The notes under the pieces were generated by a model. The model saw only the letters and a list, made by a program, of their open reading frames with translations. It was not told the DNA's origin and did no database searches. Below, piece by piece: positions 16,295-25,379 of a stretch of DNA of 33,121 bases (position 1 is the stretch's first letter; each line of letters begins with the position of its first letter). Made by a program: the position numbers and the translations under genes. This DNA comes from Pseudomonadota bacterium (GTDB lineage Bacteria; Pseudomonadota; Alphaproteobacteria; Rhizobiales; Xanthobacteraceae): NCBI GenBank assembly GCA_016195095.1, contig JACQAE010000290.1, positions 1-33,121 on the forward strand, in the 5' to 3' direction.

Positions 16295-17923
16295 TCACCC
16301 CCCGCGCACCTTGGCCATCAAAATGAATTCCCACGGAGACGGCATCGGTCCAACCGGGACTTCGATCACGGTTGGCGAGTCGCGGCGCGTGAACGCACGC
16401 CGGATCGCCATGCGCAACTCCTCGGGTCCGCGCACGCGCTCCGCCGCGGCGCCGAAACTCTCTGCCATGCGAACGAAATCTGGGTTGATCAAGTCCGACG
16501 CAATGAGCCGATTGCCGTAATGCTCCTGCTGGATGCGCCGCACGTTGCCGAAGGCGCCATCCGCGAACACGATCGCCACGAGCGGAATGCGGTGCCGCAT
16601 GGCTGTTGCCAGCTCGTTGGCGGTATAGAGGAAGCCGCCATCCCCGCTGATCGAGATCATTGGAACGTCGGGCCGCGCATGTTGCGCGCCGAGCGCGGTC
16701 GCAAACCCCCAGCCGAGATTGTCTTGATACCCTGGCGAGAGAAAGGTGCGTGGCCGGTAGACGGGGAACATCAGCCGGGCGGCAAATCCAAGCTGCGTCA
16801 CTTCGTCGACAAGGATCCCCTCCTCCGGGAGCTCGGCGCGGATCGCTTCGAGAAACGCCATCTGCGGCGCCAGCACGGAGAGCCTTTTCTTCCAGTGGTC
16901 CTGGCGTTCGATCATCTCCGCGTAGCGCGAAGGCCGCTTGCGATTATGCGCGGGCAATTCGCGCAGAAGCTGCGCTAGGACCGGCTTCGCCTCGCCGACC
17001 AGCGCAATCGTTGGGGGCGCGAGCCGCGCCGGTTCCTGCGGGTCGGCATCGACGCGCACGATCGACAGTTCATCGTCAACGCCCCATTGCCGCTGCTGAA
17101 TGAGCAAGCGCGTGCCGACGGCGAGGACGACGTCGGTCTGCCGCCACAGGTCATGTCCGAGCGGCAACGTGACGCTGAGCGGATCGTGACTGCTCAGCAC
17201 GCCACGGCCACGGCGATACCCCAGAACCGGCGCTTGCAACATTTCCGACAGCGCCGTGACCTCGACCGCCGCACCCTGGGCGCCGCCGCCGCAGACAATC
17301 ATCGGGTTTCTCGCTTCGCCAAGCCGGCGAGCCGCGTCGCGAACCATGTCGGCGTCGATGGCGGGGGACAACGGTGGCAGGACGGTCGGCGACGTCGCCG
17401 CGCTCCGGCGTCCCCAAACGTCGATCGAGCACGCGAGCGCGGCTGGACCTGGCCTGCCGGCGCCCATCGCATGAATCGCCGTGGCGACCATGGCGGATGC
17501 GTCCTGCGGCCGGCGGATACGCGCCGAGTGATCGACCAATCGTGAAAGGATGCCGTCCTGGTCGCGAATCTCATGCAGGTGTCCGAGATGGCGGCCGATA
17601 TCGGCGTCGGGAATTTCTCCGACAAGCGCGAGAACCGGCGCGTTCATCGAAAATGCAGTCAGGAGGCCGGCGCTTGCGTTGAGCAACCCCGGTCCCGGAA
17701 CCACGGCGAATGCTTGCGGCCTGCCGGTCGCGAGCGCCGCGCCGAGCGCCATGTAGGCGGCAGCCTGTTCGTGGCGCACATGCACGGTTTGCAGCCGTTC
17801 AGCGGCCTTGAACAGCGCGTCGAACAGGTGGTCGTTCTGTGCGCCGGGCAGCGCATAGATCTGGCGCAAACCATGCGCCAGCAGCGCGGCGACAATTGCC
17901 TCCGCCGTCGTCATCGTCTCCAT
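16295..17923 (-). CDS. Thiamine diphosphate-dependent enzyme, acetolactate synthase-like
   Basis: A 542-residue protein of the ThDP-binding decarboxylase/carboligase group with the three-domain plan: N-terminal PYR domain (about 1-170), central FAD/nucleotide-like domain (about 190-330) and C-terminal PP domain (about 365-530). The coenzyme-activating glutamate is Glu52 in H-V-R-H-E-Q-A-A. The Mg/diphosphate motif begins at G-D-G-G (427-430) and ends near F-A-D-G-A-F-G-N (454-461), with A-D where acetolactate synthases have N-N, so the second metal ligand is probably Asp. No regulatory subunit gene (ilvN) is adjacent, which argues against biosynthetic acetolactate synthase. The substrate is unknown. 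Start: ATG 17923 or 17914; the latter has GGAG just upstream. It is divergent from aspS. Confidence 0.9.
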   Translation of the reverse strand: METMTTAEAIVAALLAHGLRQIYALPGAQNDHLFDALFKAAERLQTVHVRHEQAAAYMALGAALATGRPQAFAVVPGPGLLNASAGLLTAFSMNAPVLALVGEIPDADIGRHLGHLHEIRDQDGILSRLVDHSARIRRPQDASAMVATAIHAMGAGRPGPAALACSIDVWGRRSAATSPTVLPPLSPAIDADMVRDAARRLGEARNPMIVCGGGAQGAAVEVTALSEMLQAPVLGYRRGRGVLSSHDPLSVTLPLGHDLWRQTDVVLAVGTRLLIQQRQWGVDDELSIVRVDADPQEPARLAPPTIALVGEAKPVLAQLLRELPAHNRKRPSRYAEMIERQDHWKKRLSVLAPQMAFLEAIRAELPEEGILVDEVTQLGFAARLMFPVYRPRTFLSPGYQDNLGWGFATALGAQHARPDVPMISISGDGGFLYTANELATAMRHRIPLVAIVFADGAFGNVRRIQQEHYGNRLIASDLINPDFVRMAESFGAAAERVRGPEELRMAIRRAFTRRDSPTVIEVPVGPMPSPWEFILMAKVRGG

Positions 17924-18150
17924 TGCTGGCCAATCCCGTCCGGGCGCGCGCGCGCGACCCAATGTGCCGATCGTGCGAATGCCGACCAGCGTTCAACCAT
18001 GCGGGGGTGAATACGGTCAACCATCCGGTCAGGCGGATGCGATGCCGGTCCCTTGACAAGCGGCGAGCGGGCATGTGCTTGTTCGCCGACAATAGTATTG
18101 CACGGGCGACGATTCCCATTGCCGCCTGGCGCTTGCGGGCGGAATTTCCG

Positions 18151-19947
18151 ATGCATCGTTATCGCACTCACACCTGCGGGGCTCTGCGCGCAAACGATAT
18201 CGGCGCGGCCGTGCGGCTGTCCGGCTGGTGCCACCGCGTGCGCGATCATGGCGGCGTGCTGTTTATCGATCTGCGCGACCATTACGGGTTGACCCAGATT
18301 GTCGCCGACCCCGACAGCCCGGCATTCAAGGACGCGGAGAAGCTGCGCTCCGAATGGGTCATCCGGATCGACGGCAAGGTCCGAGTGCGTCCGGCGGGTA
18401 CGGAAAATCCCGATCTGCCGACCGGGGCAATTGAGGTGTATATCACCGAGATTGAGGTTCTCGGGGCTGCCGTTGAACTGCCGATGCCGGTGTTCGGGGA
18501 CCAGGAATATCCCGAGGAAACGCGCCTCAAGTACCGGTTCCTGGACCTGCGCCGCGACCGACTGCACGCCAACATCATGACGCGCGGCGCGATCATCGAT
18601 TCGATCAGGCGGCGAATGAAGGCGCAGGGCTTCTTTGAATTCCAGACGCCGATCCTCACGGCGTCGAGCCCGGAAGGCGCGCGCGATTATCTCGTCCCCT
18701 CGCGCATTCATCCAGGCAAGTTCTATGCGCTGCCGCAGGCCCCGCAGCAGTTCAAGCAGTTGATCATGGTGGCGGGCTTTGACCGGTACTTCCAGATCGC
18801 CGCCTGTTTTCGCGACGAGGACGCGCGCGCCGATCGCTCGCCCGGAGAATTCTACCAACTCGACGTGGAAATGAGTTTCGTCACCCAGGACGATGTCTTT
18901 GCCGCCGTCGAGCCGGTGCTGCGTGGCGTGTTCGAGGAGTTTGGCGGCGGAAAACCGGTGACGCAGGAATTCCCGCGCATTGCCTATGCCGACGCCATGC
19001 GAAAATATGGCACCGACAAGCCCGACCTGCGCAATCCCATAGAAATGGCCGACGTGAGCGAGGCCTTTCGCGGTTCGGGCTTCAAGGTCTTCGCCAATAT
19101 TCTGGCGGCAGATTCCTCCGCTCGGATATGGGCGATCCCGGCGCCAAAGGGCGGCAACCGCGCCTTCTGCGACCGGCTGAATGATTGGGCGAAGGGCGAG
19201 GGCCAGCCCGGGCTTGGCTATATTTTCTGGCGCGAGAGCGAGGAGGGCGGCGCCGGACCGCTCGCGAAAAACATCGGGCCCGAACGCGCCGGCGGCATCC
19301 GAGCGCAGCTCAAGCTCGGCGTCGGCGACGCGGTATTTTTTCTCGCCGGGCGGCCACGGGACTTCGTCAAGTTCGCCGGGACAGCGCGCAACAAGATTGG
19401 CGAGGAGTTGGGCCTTATCGCCAAGGACCGCTTCGACTTCTGCTGGATCGTCGATTTTCCAATGTATGAATGGAACGAGGAGGAGAAAAAGGTCGATTTC
19501 TCGCATAATCCGTTTTCGATGCCGAATTTTCCGATCGACGCGTTTCTCTCGCTCGATCCCGCCGCAACTGAGCGCATTTTGGAAATTCAGGCATTCCAGT
19601 ACGACATCGTCTGCAATGGCGTGGAACTGTCCTCCGGCGCGATCCGCAATCACCGCCCGGACGTCATGAAAAAGGCCTTCGCGATCGCCGGCTATGGCGA
19701 GGATGTTCTCGAACAGAAATTCGGCGGCATGCTGCGCGCTCTGTCGCTTGGGGCGCCGCCGCATGGCGGTATCGCCCCCGGTATCGATCGCATCGTCATG
19801 CTGCTCTGCGGCGAGGACAATTTGCGCGAGGTGGTGTTGTTCCCCATGAATCAACGTGCCGAGGACCTGCTCATGGGCGCGCCGTCGCAGGTCACGCCAA
19901 AGCAATTGCGCGAATTGCACATTCGCCTGAACTTGCCGCAGGATTGA
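18151..19947 (+). CDS. aspS: Aspartyl-tRNA synthetase
   Basis: A 598-residue class IIb synthetase. The N-terminal OB-fold anticodon domain opens [18 protein letters not shown] and contains [23 protein letters not shown]. The catalytic core shows E-F-Q-T-P-I-L (motif 1 region), [10 protein letters not shown] (motif 2, with the alphaproteobacterial [11 protein letters not shown] wording) and [11 protein letters not shown] (motif 3). A bacterial-type GAD insertion lies between motifs 2 and 3. Alphaproteobacterial enzymes of this type are generally non-discriminating and also charge tRNA-Asn for later transamidation; that is family knowledge, not shown here. The ATG at 18151 is the standard start, though the frame is open over 300 bases earlier, antisense to the ThDP enzyme gene. 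A perfect TTGACA occurs at 18053-18058 but no good -10 follows it. Confidence 0.97.
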   Translation: MHRYRTHTCGALRANDIGAAVRLSGWCHRVRDHGGVLFIDLRDHYGLTQIVADPDSPAFKDAEKLRSEWVIRIDGKVRVRPAGTENPDLPTGAIEVYITEIEVLGAAVELPMPVFGDQEYPEETRLKYRFLDLRRDRLHANIMTRGAIIDSIRRRMKAQGFFEFQTPILTASSPEGARDYLVPSRIHPGKFYALPQAPQQFKQLIMVAGFDRYFQIAACFRDEDARADRSPGEFYQLDVEMSFVTQDDVFAAVEPVLRGVFEEFGGGKPVTQEFPRIAYADAMRKYGTDKPDLRNPIEMADVSEAFRGSGFKVFANILAADSSARIWAIPAPKGGNRAFCDRLNDWAKGEGQPGLGYIFWRESEEGGAGPLAKNIGPERAGGIRAQLKLGVGDAVFFLAGRPRDFVKFAGTARNKIGEELGLIAKDRFDFCWIVDFPMYEWNEEEKKVDFSHNPFSMPNFPIDAFLSLDPAATERILEIQAFQYDIVCNGVELSSGAIRNHRPDVMKKAFAIAGYGEDVLEQKFGGMLRALSLGAPPHGGIAPGIDRIVMLLCGEDNLREVVLFPMNQRAEDLLMGAPSQVTPKQLRELHIRLNLPQD

Positions 19948-20075
19948 CGCGGCGGCACGCCGACGCGGTGAACATCGTCTCGTTCTAACAAAATGCGATA
20001 TAAGGGGAACATTGCGACACGTCCCGATTCCAGTGGATTCGGGAGAGGGGATAATTTCGTCGCGAATGGCGCAAA

Positions 20076-20088
20076 GGGGAAAGCGGTG
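20076..20088 (+). promoter_or_regulatory. Ribosome binding site and GTG start deciding the maeB N-terminus
   Basis: GGGG at 20076-20079 followed by six bases and a GTG (20086-20088). The in-frame ATG at 19993 would add 31 residues with no family match, whereas the GTG start gives the short N-terminus before [14 protein letters not shown] seen in relatives. TATAAG at 19999-20004 may be the -10 hexamer, placing the transcript start after the upstream ATG. Confidence 0.6.
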
Positions 20089-22374
20089 GCGAGCAGTCTG
20101 TCTGACGACCTGCGCGCGGGCGCGCTGATCTACCACCGTCTGCCACGGCCCGGAAAGATCGAGATCCAGGCCACCAAGCCGCTCGGCAACCAACGCGATC
20201 TGGCACTGGCCTATACGCCGGGGGTCGCCGCGGCTTGCGAGGCGATCGTGGCCGATCCGGCGCAGGCCGCCGTGCTCACGTCCCGCGCCAACCTCGTGGC
20301 CGTCGTCACCAACGGCAGCGCTGTTCTCGGCCTGGGCAATATTGGTGCGTTAGCCGGCAAGCCGGTTATGGAAGGCAAGGCGGTCCTGTTCAAGAAATTC
20401 GCCGGCGTCGATGTTTTCGATATTGAAATCGATGCCGTCGACGTGGACCGCATTGTCGACGTGGTGGCGGCGCTCGAGCCGACATTCGGCGGGATCAATC
20501 TGGAGGATATCAAGGCACCGGAATGTTTCGAGGTCGAGGCGCGGCTCAAAGCCAGGATGGCGATTCCGGTGTTTCACGACGACCAGCATGGCACCGCGAT
20601 TATTGTCGCGGCGGCGGTCGAGAACGCGCTGCACCTGGCGGGAAAGAATTTGGCCGATGTCAAGATCGTCAGCGCCGGCGCGGGAGCCGCCGGGCTGGCC
20701 TGTCTCGACCTCTTGGTGGCGCTCGGCGCGCGGCGCGCGAACATTTGGGTCACCGACATCGAGGGTGTCGTCTATGCGGGACGTAGCGCGCTGATGGATC
20801 GCTGGAAGGCGCCGTATGCGCAGGCGACGACCAAACGTAAGCTCGCCGAGGTGATCGAGCAGGCGGATGTTTTTCTCGGCGTGTCGGCGGGCGGCGTGCT
20901 GTCGGCCGACATGGTCGCGCGCATGGCGCCGCGCCCGCTGATCATGGCCTTGGCCAACCCAACGCCGGAAATCATGCCTGAGGAGGCGTTGCGCGTGCGC
21001 CCGGACGCCATGATCTGCACCGGACGTTCCGATTTTGCCAATCAGGTCAACAATGTTCTTTGTTTTCCCTATATCTTCCGTGGCGCGCTCGATGTCGGCG
21101 CGACCAGTATCAACGAGGCGATGAAGCGTGCGTCGGTGGCGGCGATCGCGGCGCTGGCGCGTGAACCGCCCTCCGATGTCGCCGCGCGCGCCTATGACGG
21201 CGAGGCGCGCACGTTCGGGCCGAATTCGCTCATTCCCAATCCGTTCGACCCCAGGCTCATCCTGCGCATCGCACCCGCCGTCGCGCAGGCAGCCATGGAC
21301 TCAGGCGTGGCGACCCGCCCGATTGCCGATTTCGATCAGTATCGCGCGCGGCTGGACAGCTTCGTGTTTCGGTCGGGCTTCATCATGAAGCCGATATTCG
21401 CCGCGGCCAAGGCGCGGCCGACGCGCATCGTTTACGCGGAGGGCGAGGACGAGCGCATTCTGCGCGCGACGCAGGTCGTGGTCGAGGAGGGATTGGCGCA
21501 ACCGATATTGGTCGGCCGTCCAGGCGTCGTGAATGCCCGGCTGGAGCGTTTTGGCCTGTCGATAAGGCCAGGCCGCGATTTTGCGCTGATCAATCCCGAG
21601 GACGATCCCCGCTATCGGGATTTTGTCGATACCTATATCCGCGTTGCCGGCCGCCACGGTATCACGCCGGACGCGGCGCGCACGCTGGTGCGGACCAACG
21701 CCACGGTCATTGCCGCGCTGGCGGTGAGGCGTGGCGAGGCCGACGGCATGATCTGCGGCGTCGGTGGGCGCTACCTGAGCCATCTCGGGCACATCCGCAA
21801 TATTATCGGCTTCGCGCCGGAGGCGCGCGACTATGCGGCGCTGTCGCTATTGATCACCAGCCGTGGCGCGTATTTCTTGGCCGATACCCAGGTCAATCCC
21901 GATCCGAGCGTCGATGAGATCGTTGACATGGCCGTGCTTGCCGCCGCGCATGTGCGCCGCTTTGGCATCAAGCCCAAGGTCGCGCTGCTCTCGCATTCGG
22001 ATTTTGGCAGTCACGACACCGCGTCGGCACGCAAGATGCGGTTGGCTTCGGAGCGGTTGGCCATGCTGCATCCACAGATCGAGGTGGACGGGGAAATGCA
22101 GGGCGATTGCGCCCTCGATCCCGCGATTCGCGAGCGCGTATTGCCGAACTCGCGGCTCAAGGGCGAAGCCAACGTGCTCATCATGCCGACGCTCGACGCG
22201 GCCAATATCGCTTACGGGATGATCAAGGTGCTGGCCGATGCGCTCCCGGTAGGACCAATTCTCGTCGGCGTCGCGCGCCCAGCGCACATTCTCACACCCG
22301 CCGTGACCGCGCGCGGTATCGTGAATATGACGGCGATCGCCGTGGTCGAGACGCAGGCGTCCGGCGGCGGCTAG
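20086..22374 (+). CDS. maeB: NADP-dependent malic enzyme with C-terminal phosphotransacetylase-like domain
   Basis: A 762-residue MaeB-type enzyme that decarboxylates malate to pyruvate, supplying NADPH and linking the TCA cycle to gluconeogenesis or acetyl-CoA. The malic domain has L-A-Y-T-P-G-V-A (catalytic Tyr), [10 protein letters not shown] (catalytic Lys), metal-binding N-L-E-D-I-K-A-P and [10 protein letters not shown]. The Rossmann domain carries [10 protein letters not shown]. From about residue 400 it continues as a PTA/PTB domain ([46 protein letters not shown]), which in relatives is regulatory and senses acetyl-CoA rather than being a working transacetylase. Full length, no frameshift. 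The stop codon is immediately followed by a repeat hairpin. aspS ends 138 bases upstream. Confidence 0.95.
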   Translation: MASSLSDDLRAGALIYHRLPRPGKIEIQATKPLGNQRDLALAYTPGVAAACEAIVADPAQAAVLTSRANLVAVVTNGSAVLGLGNIGALAGKPVMEGKAVLFKKFAGVDVFDIEIDAVDVDRIVDVVAALEPTFGGINLEDIKAPECFEVEARLKARMAIPVFHDDQHGTAIIVAAAVENALHLAGKNLADVKIVSAGAGAAGLACLDLLVALGARRANIWVTDIEGVVYAGRSALMDRWKAPYAQATTKRKLAEVIEQADVFLGVSAGGVLSADMVARMAPRPLIMALANPTPEIMPEEALRVRPDAMICTGRSDFANQVNNVLCFPYIFRGALDVGATSINEAMKRASVAAIAALAREPPSDVAARAYDGEARTFGPNSLIPNPFDPRLILRIAPAVAQAAMDSGVATRPIADFDQYRARLDSFVFRSGFIMKPIFAAAKARPTRIVYAEGEDERILRATQVVVEEGLAQPILVGRPGVVNARLERFGLSIRPGRDFALINPEDDPRYRDFVDTYIRVAGRHGITPDAARTLVRTNATVIAALAVRRGEADGMICGVGGRYLSHLGHIRNIIGFAPEARDYAALSLLITSRGAYFLADTQVNPDPSVDEIVDMAVLAAAHVRRFGIKPKVALLSHSDFGSHDTASARKMRLASERLAMLHPQIEVDGEMQGDCALDPAIRERVLPNSRLKGEANVLIMPTLDAANIAYGMIKVLADALPVGPILVGVARPAHILTPAVTARGIVNMTAIAVVETQASGGG

Positions 22375-22425
22375 CGTATGATGCCGAAAAGCGCCAAGCG
22401 GTTTTCGGATGACCTTTCGCTCTAA
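22375..22425. repeat. Palindromic intergenic repeat, family 1, copy E
   Basis: Starts right at the maeB stop codon (CTAG overlapping 22371-22374). Hairpin arms CCGAAAA (22384-22390) and TTTTCGG (22402-22408) enclose an 11-base loop; flanking TATGATG/GATGACC are degraded versions of the family 1 outer arms. It continues CTCTAAGCGACAAG, reminiscent of the AAGCGATAAGGCTCT tail of copy B. Likely folds at the 3' end of the maeB transcript. Confidence 0.6.
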
Positions 22426-22452
22426 GCGACAAGAATCGATCACTTCGGTGAT

Positions 22453-22488
22453 TTTGCATCGAATCGATCTTTTGCATCGAATCGATCT
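22453..22488. repeat. Exact 18-bp tandem duplication
   Basis: TTTGCATCGAATCGATCT occurs twice head to tail without mismatch (22453-22470 and 22471-22488). A related CAAGAATCGATCACTTCGGTGAT precedes it at about 22429-22451. It lies in the 343-base gap between maeB and speD, about 230 bases upstream of speD. The rest of that gap (22489-22717) shows no gene. Confidence 0.8.
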
Positions 22489-22717
22489 AAAGTCATCGTG
22501 ATCTGGTCTCTGATTCGCGGCGGCCGCGCCGTCGTCAGCTGTGCCCGCGCAATGCTCATCGCTTGCGGGAAATCAAAAAATCCACTTGATCGCGATTGGG
22601 CATGCGATTATGTGCTTTTGCCGCTGTCATCAGTCCAATGTGCGGACCGGTGGGCGGCTTTCGTTTTCTGCGGCGCCGGGTTGCCGGCGGGTTCGCTCTC
22701 TGGTTGGGGAAGACGGC

Positions 22718-23206
22718 ATGAGCCAGAACGCCCTTTTGCGATTGGGGAGGAAGCGCTTGACGATCCCAGGTGCCGCCCCCAACGGCGACAGGAACGCCAA
22801 ATTGGCGGTCGCGGCACCGGCGAAGGCCCAGGATAATCTCGATCATTTCGCGCTCCGCAATGGCGTGCGTTGCGCAGGCGTGCATCTCATCGTCGATCTT
22901 TACGATGCTGAACGGCTCAACGACATCGACTTTATTGAGGCGGCATTGCGCCGCTCGATCGACGCGGCGGGCGCCACCTTGCTGCATATCCATCTGCATC
23001 ATTTCACGCCGAATGGCGTCTCCGGCGTTGCCGTCCTGGCGGAAAGCCATATATCGATCCATACTTGGCCCGATTCTGGCTATGCGGCCCTGGATATTTT
23101 CATGTGCGGGAATGCCGACCCCGACAAGTGCGTTCCGGTATTGCGCAAGGCGTTCAGGGCAAAGCAGGTCGCGGTGAGTGAGCAGTTGCGCGGCGTCGGC
23201 CTTTGA
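22718..23206 (+). CDS. speD: S-adenosylmethionine decarboxylase, pyruvoyl-dependent (class 1B type)
   Basis: A 162-residue proenzyme that makes decarboxylated AdoMet, the aminopropyl donor for spermidine. The self-cleavage site is A-E-S-H-I-S-I-H-T-W-P: the chain is expected to split between Glu109 and Ser110, Ser110 becoming the pyruvoyl group. His115 and Cys130, five and twenty residues on, match the spacing of Ser63, His68 and Cys83 in the Thermotoga enzyme. The N-terminus is about 47 residues longer than that short enzyme. I chose the ATG at 22718 with GGGGAAG upstream; the frame is open earlier but without homology. speE follows after 167 bases, giving the usual speD-speE pair. Confidence 0.95.
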   Translation: MSQNALLRLGRKRLTIPGAAPNGDRNAKLAVAAPAKAQDNLDHFALRNGVRCAGVHLIVDLYDAERLNDIDFIEAALRRSIDAAGATLLHIHLHHFTPNGVSGVAVLAESHISIHTWPDSGYAALDIFMCGNADPDKCVPVLRKAFRAKQVAVSEQLRGVGL

Positions 23207-23373
23207 TGGATGGCGCACCAGCGTCGCCGCCGATAAGCGGTCGCGGCCCCTTTTCCTGACTTCGGAAAAAATTGCCTGCATCCCCATATGCGTGCGCGGG
23301 CGTTTGTGCGCATCGGCGTCGCCGTATCCATCGCGCTGACGGCCTTGCGGCGGCACCTTCATCGAGGCGTGAC

Positions 23374-24264
23374 ATGGCGAAAAAGCGCTGGATTTCCGAA
23401 ACGCTGTTCGAGGATCGCGGTTTCCGCATCGCCTTCGAGGCCGAGCGCGTGTTGCACGAGGCACGCACGCCGCATCAGCACCTCGTCCTTTTCCGCCATC
23501 GTTATTTCGGAAAAATCCTGATGCTCGACGGTGCTACGCAGGTCACGACGCGCGACGAATTCATCTACCATGAAATGATGAGCCACGTTGCGCTGTTCGC
23601 CCATGGCAAGGCGCGCGAGGTGCTCGTCGTCGGCGGCGGAGATTGCGGCATCGCCAGGCAGGTCCTTAAGCACAAATCCGTTCGCCGTCTCACGCAGGTC
23701 GAGATCGACCGGTCGGTCGTCGAATTCTCGCGGCGACATTTCGCGGAGTTCACCGGCCCCGTATTCGCGGATGCGCGGTTCGATCTCATCATCGATGACG
23801 GAATGGATTTCGTGACGCGTACCGACCGGCGCTTTGACGTGATCATCGTCGATTCGACCGACCCGCAAGGACCCGGCGCCGTTTTGTTCACGCGCAAATT
23901 CTACGCCGGCTGCAAGCGCTGCCTGGCAAGAGGTGGCGTTCTGGTGACGCAGAACGGCGTGCCGTTCTTTCAGCCGCAAGAACTGACGACAAGCATGCGT
24001 CATTTCCGCAGCCTATTCGACGATGCCGCCTGTTTTGTCGCTGCCATTCCGACCTATGTCGGCGGACACATGGCGATGGGCTGGGCCACGGACCAAGTCC
24101 GACTTCGCCACGTGGACGCGACGACTGTCGCCAGACGCTATCGCGACGCCGGCCGATTCGAGACGCGCTATTGGACGCCGCAGGTACATTGCGCCGCCTT
24201 CGCGCTGCCGCGGTTCATCGCGGACGCGATCGCGCCGCGCCGGCGCCCTGCGCGCCAGTCCTGA
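23374..24264 (+). CDS. speE: Spermidine synthase
   Basis: A 296-residue aminopropyltransferase that makes spermidine from putrescine and decarboxylated AdoMet, the product of SpeD. It has the N-terminal beta-strand domain with QHLVLFRHRYFGKILMLDG and Y-H-E-M-M-S-H. The Rossmann core has V-V-G-G-G-D-C-G (85-92), V-E-I-D (109-112) and the catalytic gate V-D-S-T-D-P-Q-G-P (159-167) with Asp160 and Asp163. The motif IPTYVGGHMAMGWATD closes the substrate site. I chose the ATG at 23374, which has GAGG 7 bases upstream; an earlier in-frame ATG lies in the non-conserved gap after speD. No downstream polyamine gene is adjacent. Confidence 0.95.
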   Translation: MAKKRWISETLFEDRGFRIAFEAERVLHEARTPHQHLVLFRHRYFGKILMLDGATQVTTRDEFIYHEMMSHVALFAHGKAREVLVVGGGDCGIARQVLKHKSVRRLTQVEIDRSVVEFSRRHFAEFTGPVFADARFDLIIDDGMDFVTRTDRRFDVIIVDSTDPQGPGAVLFTRKFYAGCKRCLARGGVLVTQNGVPFFQPQELTTSMRHFRSLFDDAACFVAAIPTYVGGHMAMGWATDQVRLRHVDATTVARRYRDAGRFETRYWTPQVHCAAFALPRFIADAIAPRRRPARQS

Positions 24265-24598
24265 CGTCGATCGCACACGATGCGCAAATGCGCGGAGCCA
24301 CGTTCACGCGATGCCGTGCCGGCGGGGCGTTTGCTTTTCGAACGTCGCCGCATCTTGTGATGCGCGCCACGACTGCCGCCCCACGATCAAAACGTGGCGA
24401 GATTTCCGCCGCCGAGAGCGGCAGCGCAGCTGTGGTGCGCGCATCACAGGCCAGGTCAGGCTCCAAGCTCCAGGCACCACCATTGCTCCGATGACGCCGG
24501 CGAACTCCGCCCGCTGGTCGAGCACGCGAGACGCCATCCCGCGGCTCCGGCGATTTCGGCCGCACCGGCACTCGTTACCGCGCCTTGGGCACCGAAAT
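24265..24598. other. Intergenic stretch after speE with no recognisable gene
   Basis: GC-rich sequence with several open frames on both strands, none with a good ribosome site or a family I recognise. A minus-strand frame (24304-24537) contains a short hydrophobic run but no supporting start context. No repeat of the families seen elsewhere in the window is evident here. Confidence 0.5.
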
Positions 24599-24661
24599 TT
24601 GAGAGACTTTCAATTCCGACGGCATATTACGGTATTATTGTACCATAACCCTTCAATTGAA
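24599..24661 (+). promoter_or_regulatory. A/T-rich candidate promoter region upstream of the small Arg-rich gene
   Basis: A marked drop in GC content. It holds TATTAT (24633-24638) as a possible -10 with TTCAAT (24609-24614) 18 bases upstream, an alternative TTGAGA (24599-24604), and a perfect 10-bp palindrome TTCAATTGAA (24652-24661). The small gene starts 80 bases downstream. Weak match on the -35 side. Confidence 0.35.
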
Positions 24662-24727
24662 CCTGTGTGCCGCCGGCCGCGACCAATTGGCATCAGGTCC
24701 AAATCGTCGACCTGGATCGCTTTTCTC

Positions 24728-24736
24728 AAGGAGGTG
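24728..24736 (+). promoter_or_regulatory. Near-perfect Shine-Dalgarno sequence
   Basis: AAGGAGGTG at 24728-24736; its GGAGG core ends 6 bases before the GTG at 24741. It is the strongest ribosome binding site in the window and is the main evidence that the short frame behind it is translated. Confidence 0.75.
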
Positions 24737-24740
24737 CGCC

Positions 24741-24893
24741 GTGTTGATCATCAGCAACCATCGCCCCCTGCGTCTGCGCCGCCGCCGTCATCTCAAGGCT
24801 GTCGCGCTGGCCCGGCTCGATAACTTCATGCGGCGACAGGCGACCGTCTTGGCCGCGCGTATGCTGCCAGTGGCTATTTCAGCCGCACGCTGA
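24741..24893 (+). CDS. Small Arg-rich basic protein, unrecognised
   Basis: A 50-residue frame starting at GTG 24741 directly behind an AAGGAGGTG ribosome site and ending at the TGA 24891-24893. The product begins MLIISNHRPLRLRRRRHLK, with a short hydrophobic start followed by a cluster of arginines, and ends in an Ala/Val-rich helix (VLAARMLPVAISAAR). About a quarter of the residues are Arg, Lys or His, so it should bind acidic partners such as nucleic acid or membranes; that is inference. It loosely recalls the small Arg-rich DUF1127 proteins in size and charge but lacks their L-D-D-R-x-L-x-D-I-G motif. An upstream in-frame ATG (24657) is less likely because it ignores the ribosome site. It has an A/T-rich promoter-like region upstream. 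Confidence 0.55.
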   Translation: MLIISNHRPLRLRRRRHLKAVALARLDNFMRRQATVLAARMLPVAISAAR

Positions 24894-25219
24894 GGATCCA
24901 AATTTCGAGCATTGCGAACGCCACGCGTTCGCGGGACAATCGCGCCGGCTGCGCACGTGACTACGACCGCGGAATCAAGCTTCAAGGCGCGTTGGCGCTT
25001 GTATTGTTTGGCGTGATCATCGTTTAATTCGTGGTGTTTTGAAAATACCTTGGGGCACGCCGTGGCAGCGCCTGCTTGGCGCGCGCTGAGACCGCACTGC
25101 AATGACGCAAGCTTGCGCTGCCGGTTCTCCACTCGCGCGCGCGATCGCGGAATTCGCACGCGGATTTGGCATGGCGAACGCCGCCGCGCGCCGGTTATTG
25201 ATTAGCCGGTGTCGCCAAG
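24894..25219. other. Intergenic stretch with no recognisable gene
   Basis: Between the small Arg-rich gene and the next repeat. One frame ends at about 25026 with a 17-residue hydrophobic run (LQGALALVLFGVIIV) but has no plausible start or ribosome site. No repeat family member is evident before 25220. Confidence 0.45.
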
Positions 25220-25325
25220 CTCGAGTGTTTTCCGGCGAAGCGGGAACCGGTTCGCCGCGGAAAATGCGACAACGCGAATGAATTTCGAACGCTTTCCGAA
25301 CTAATTGAAACGGGAAGTGCTCTAG
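25220..25325. repeat. Palindromic element, family 2, copy F
   Basis: Core arms CGGCGAA and TTCGCCG flank GCGGGAACCGG (25233-25258), identical over 26 bases to copy C. Outer TTTTCC (25228-25233) and GGAAAA (25259-25264) extend the hairpin. The unit ends with GGGAAGTGCTCTAG (25312-25325), the same GCTCTAG end as copy B. It lies just upstream of the serpin gene (start 25380). Confidence 0.75.
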
Positions 25326-25379
25326 GCGCGCGCATGACGTTGCATCGGCGCCGGCGACGCTGCACCCACGGAGACAGGC

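Noticed and set aside
17911-20193. Long 760-codon frame on the minus strand opposite aspS
   Set aside because: It is antisense to a clear aspartyl-tRNA synthetase, has no family resemblance, and arises from the high GC content and codon pattern of aspS.
24304-24537. Minus-strand 77-codon frame after speE
   Set aside because: No ribosome site, no recognised domain, and several overlapping frames of similar length exist in the same GC-rich stretch.
24895-25026. Frame ending in a hydrophobic run (LQGALALVLFGVIIV)
   Set aside because: No ATG, GTG or TTG with a ribosome site at a sensible distance, and it overlaps the end of the small Arg-rich gene.
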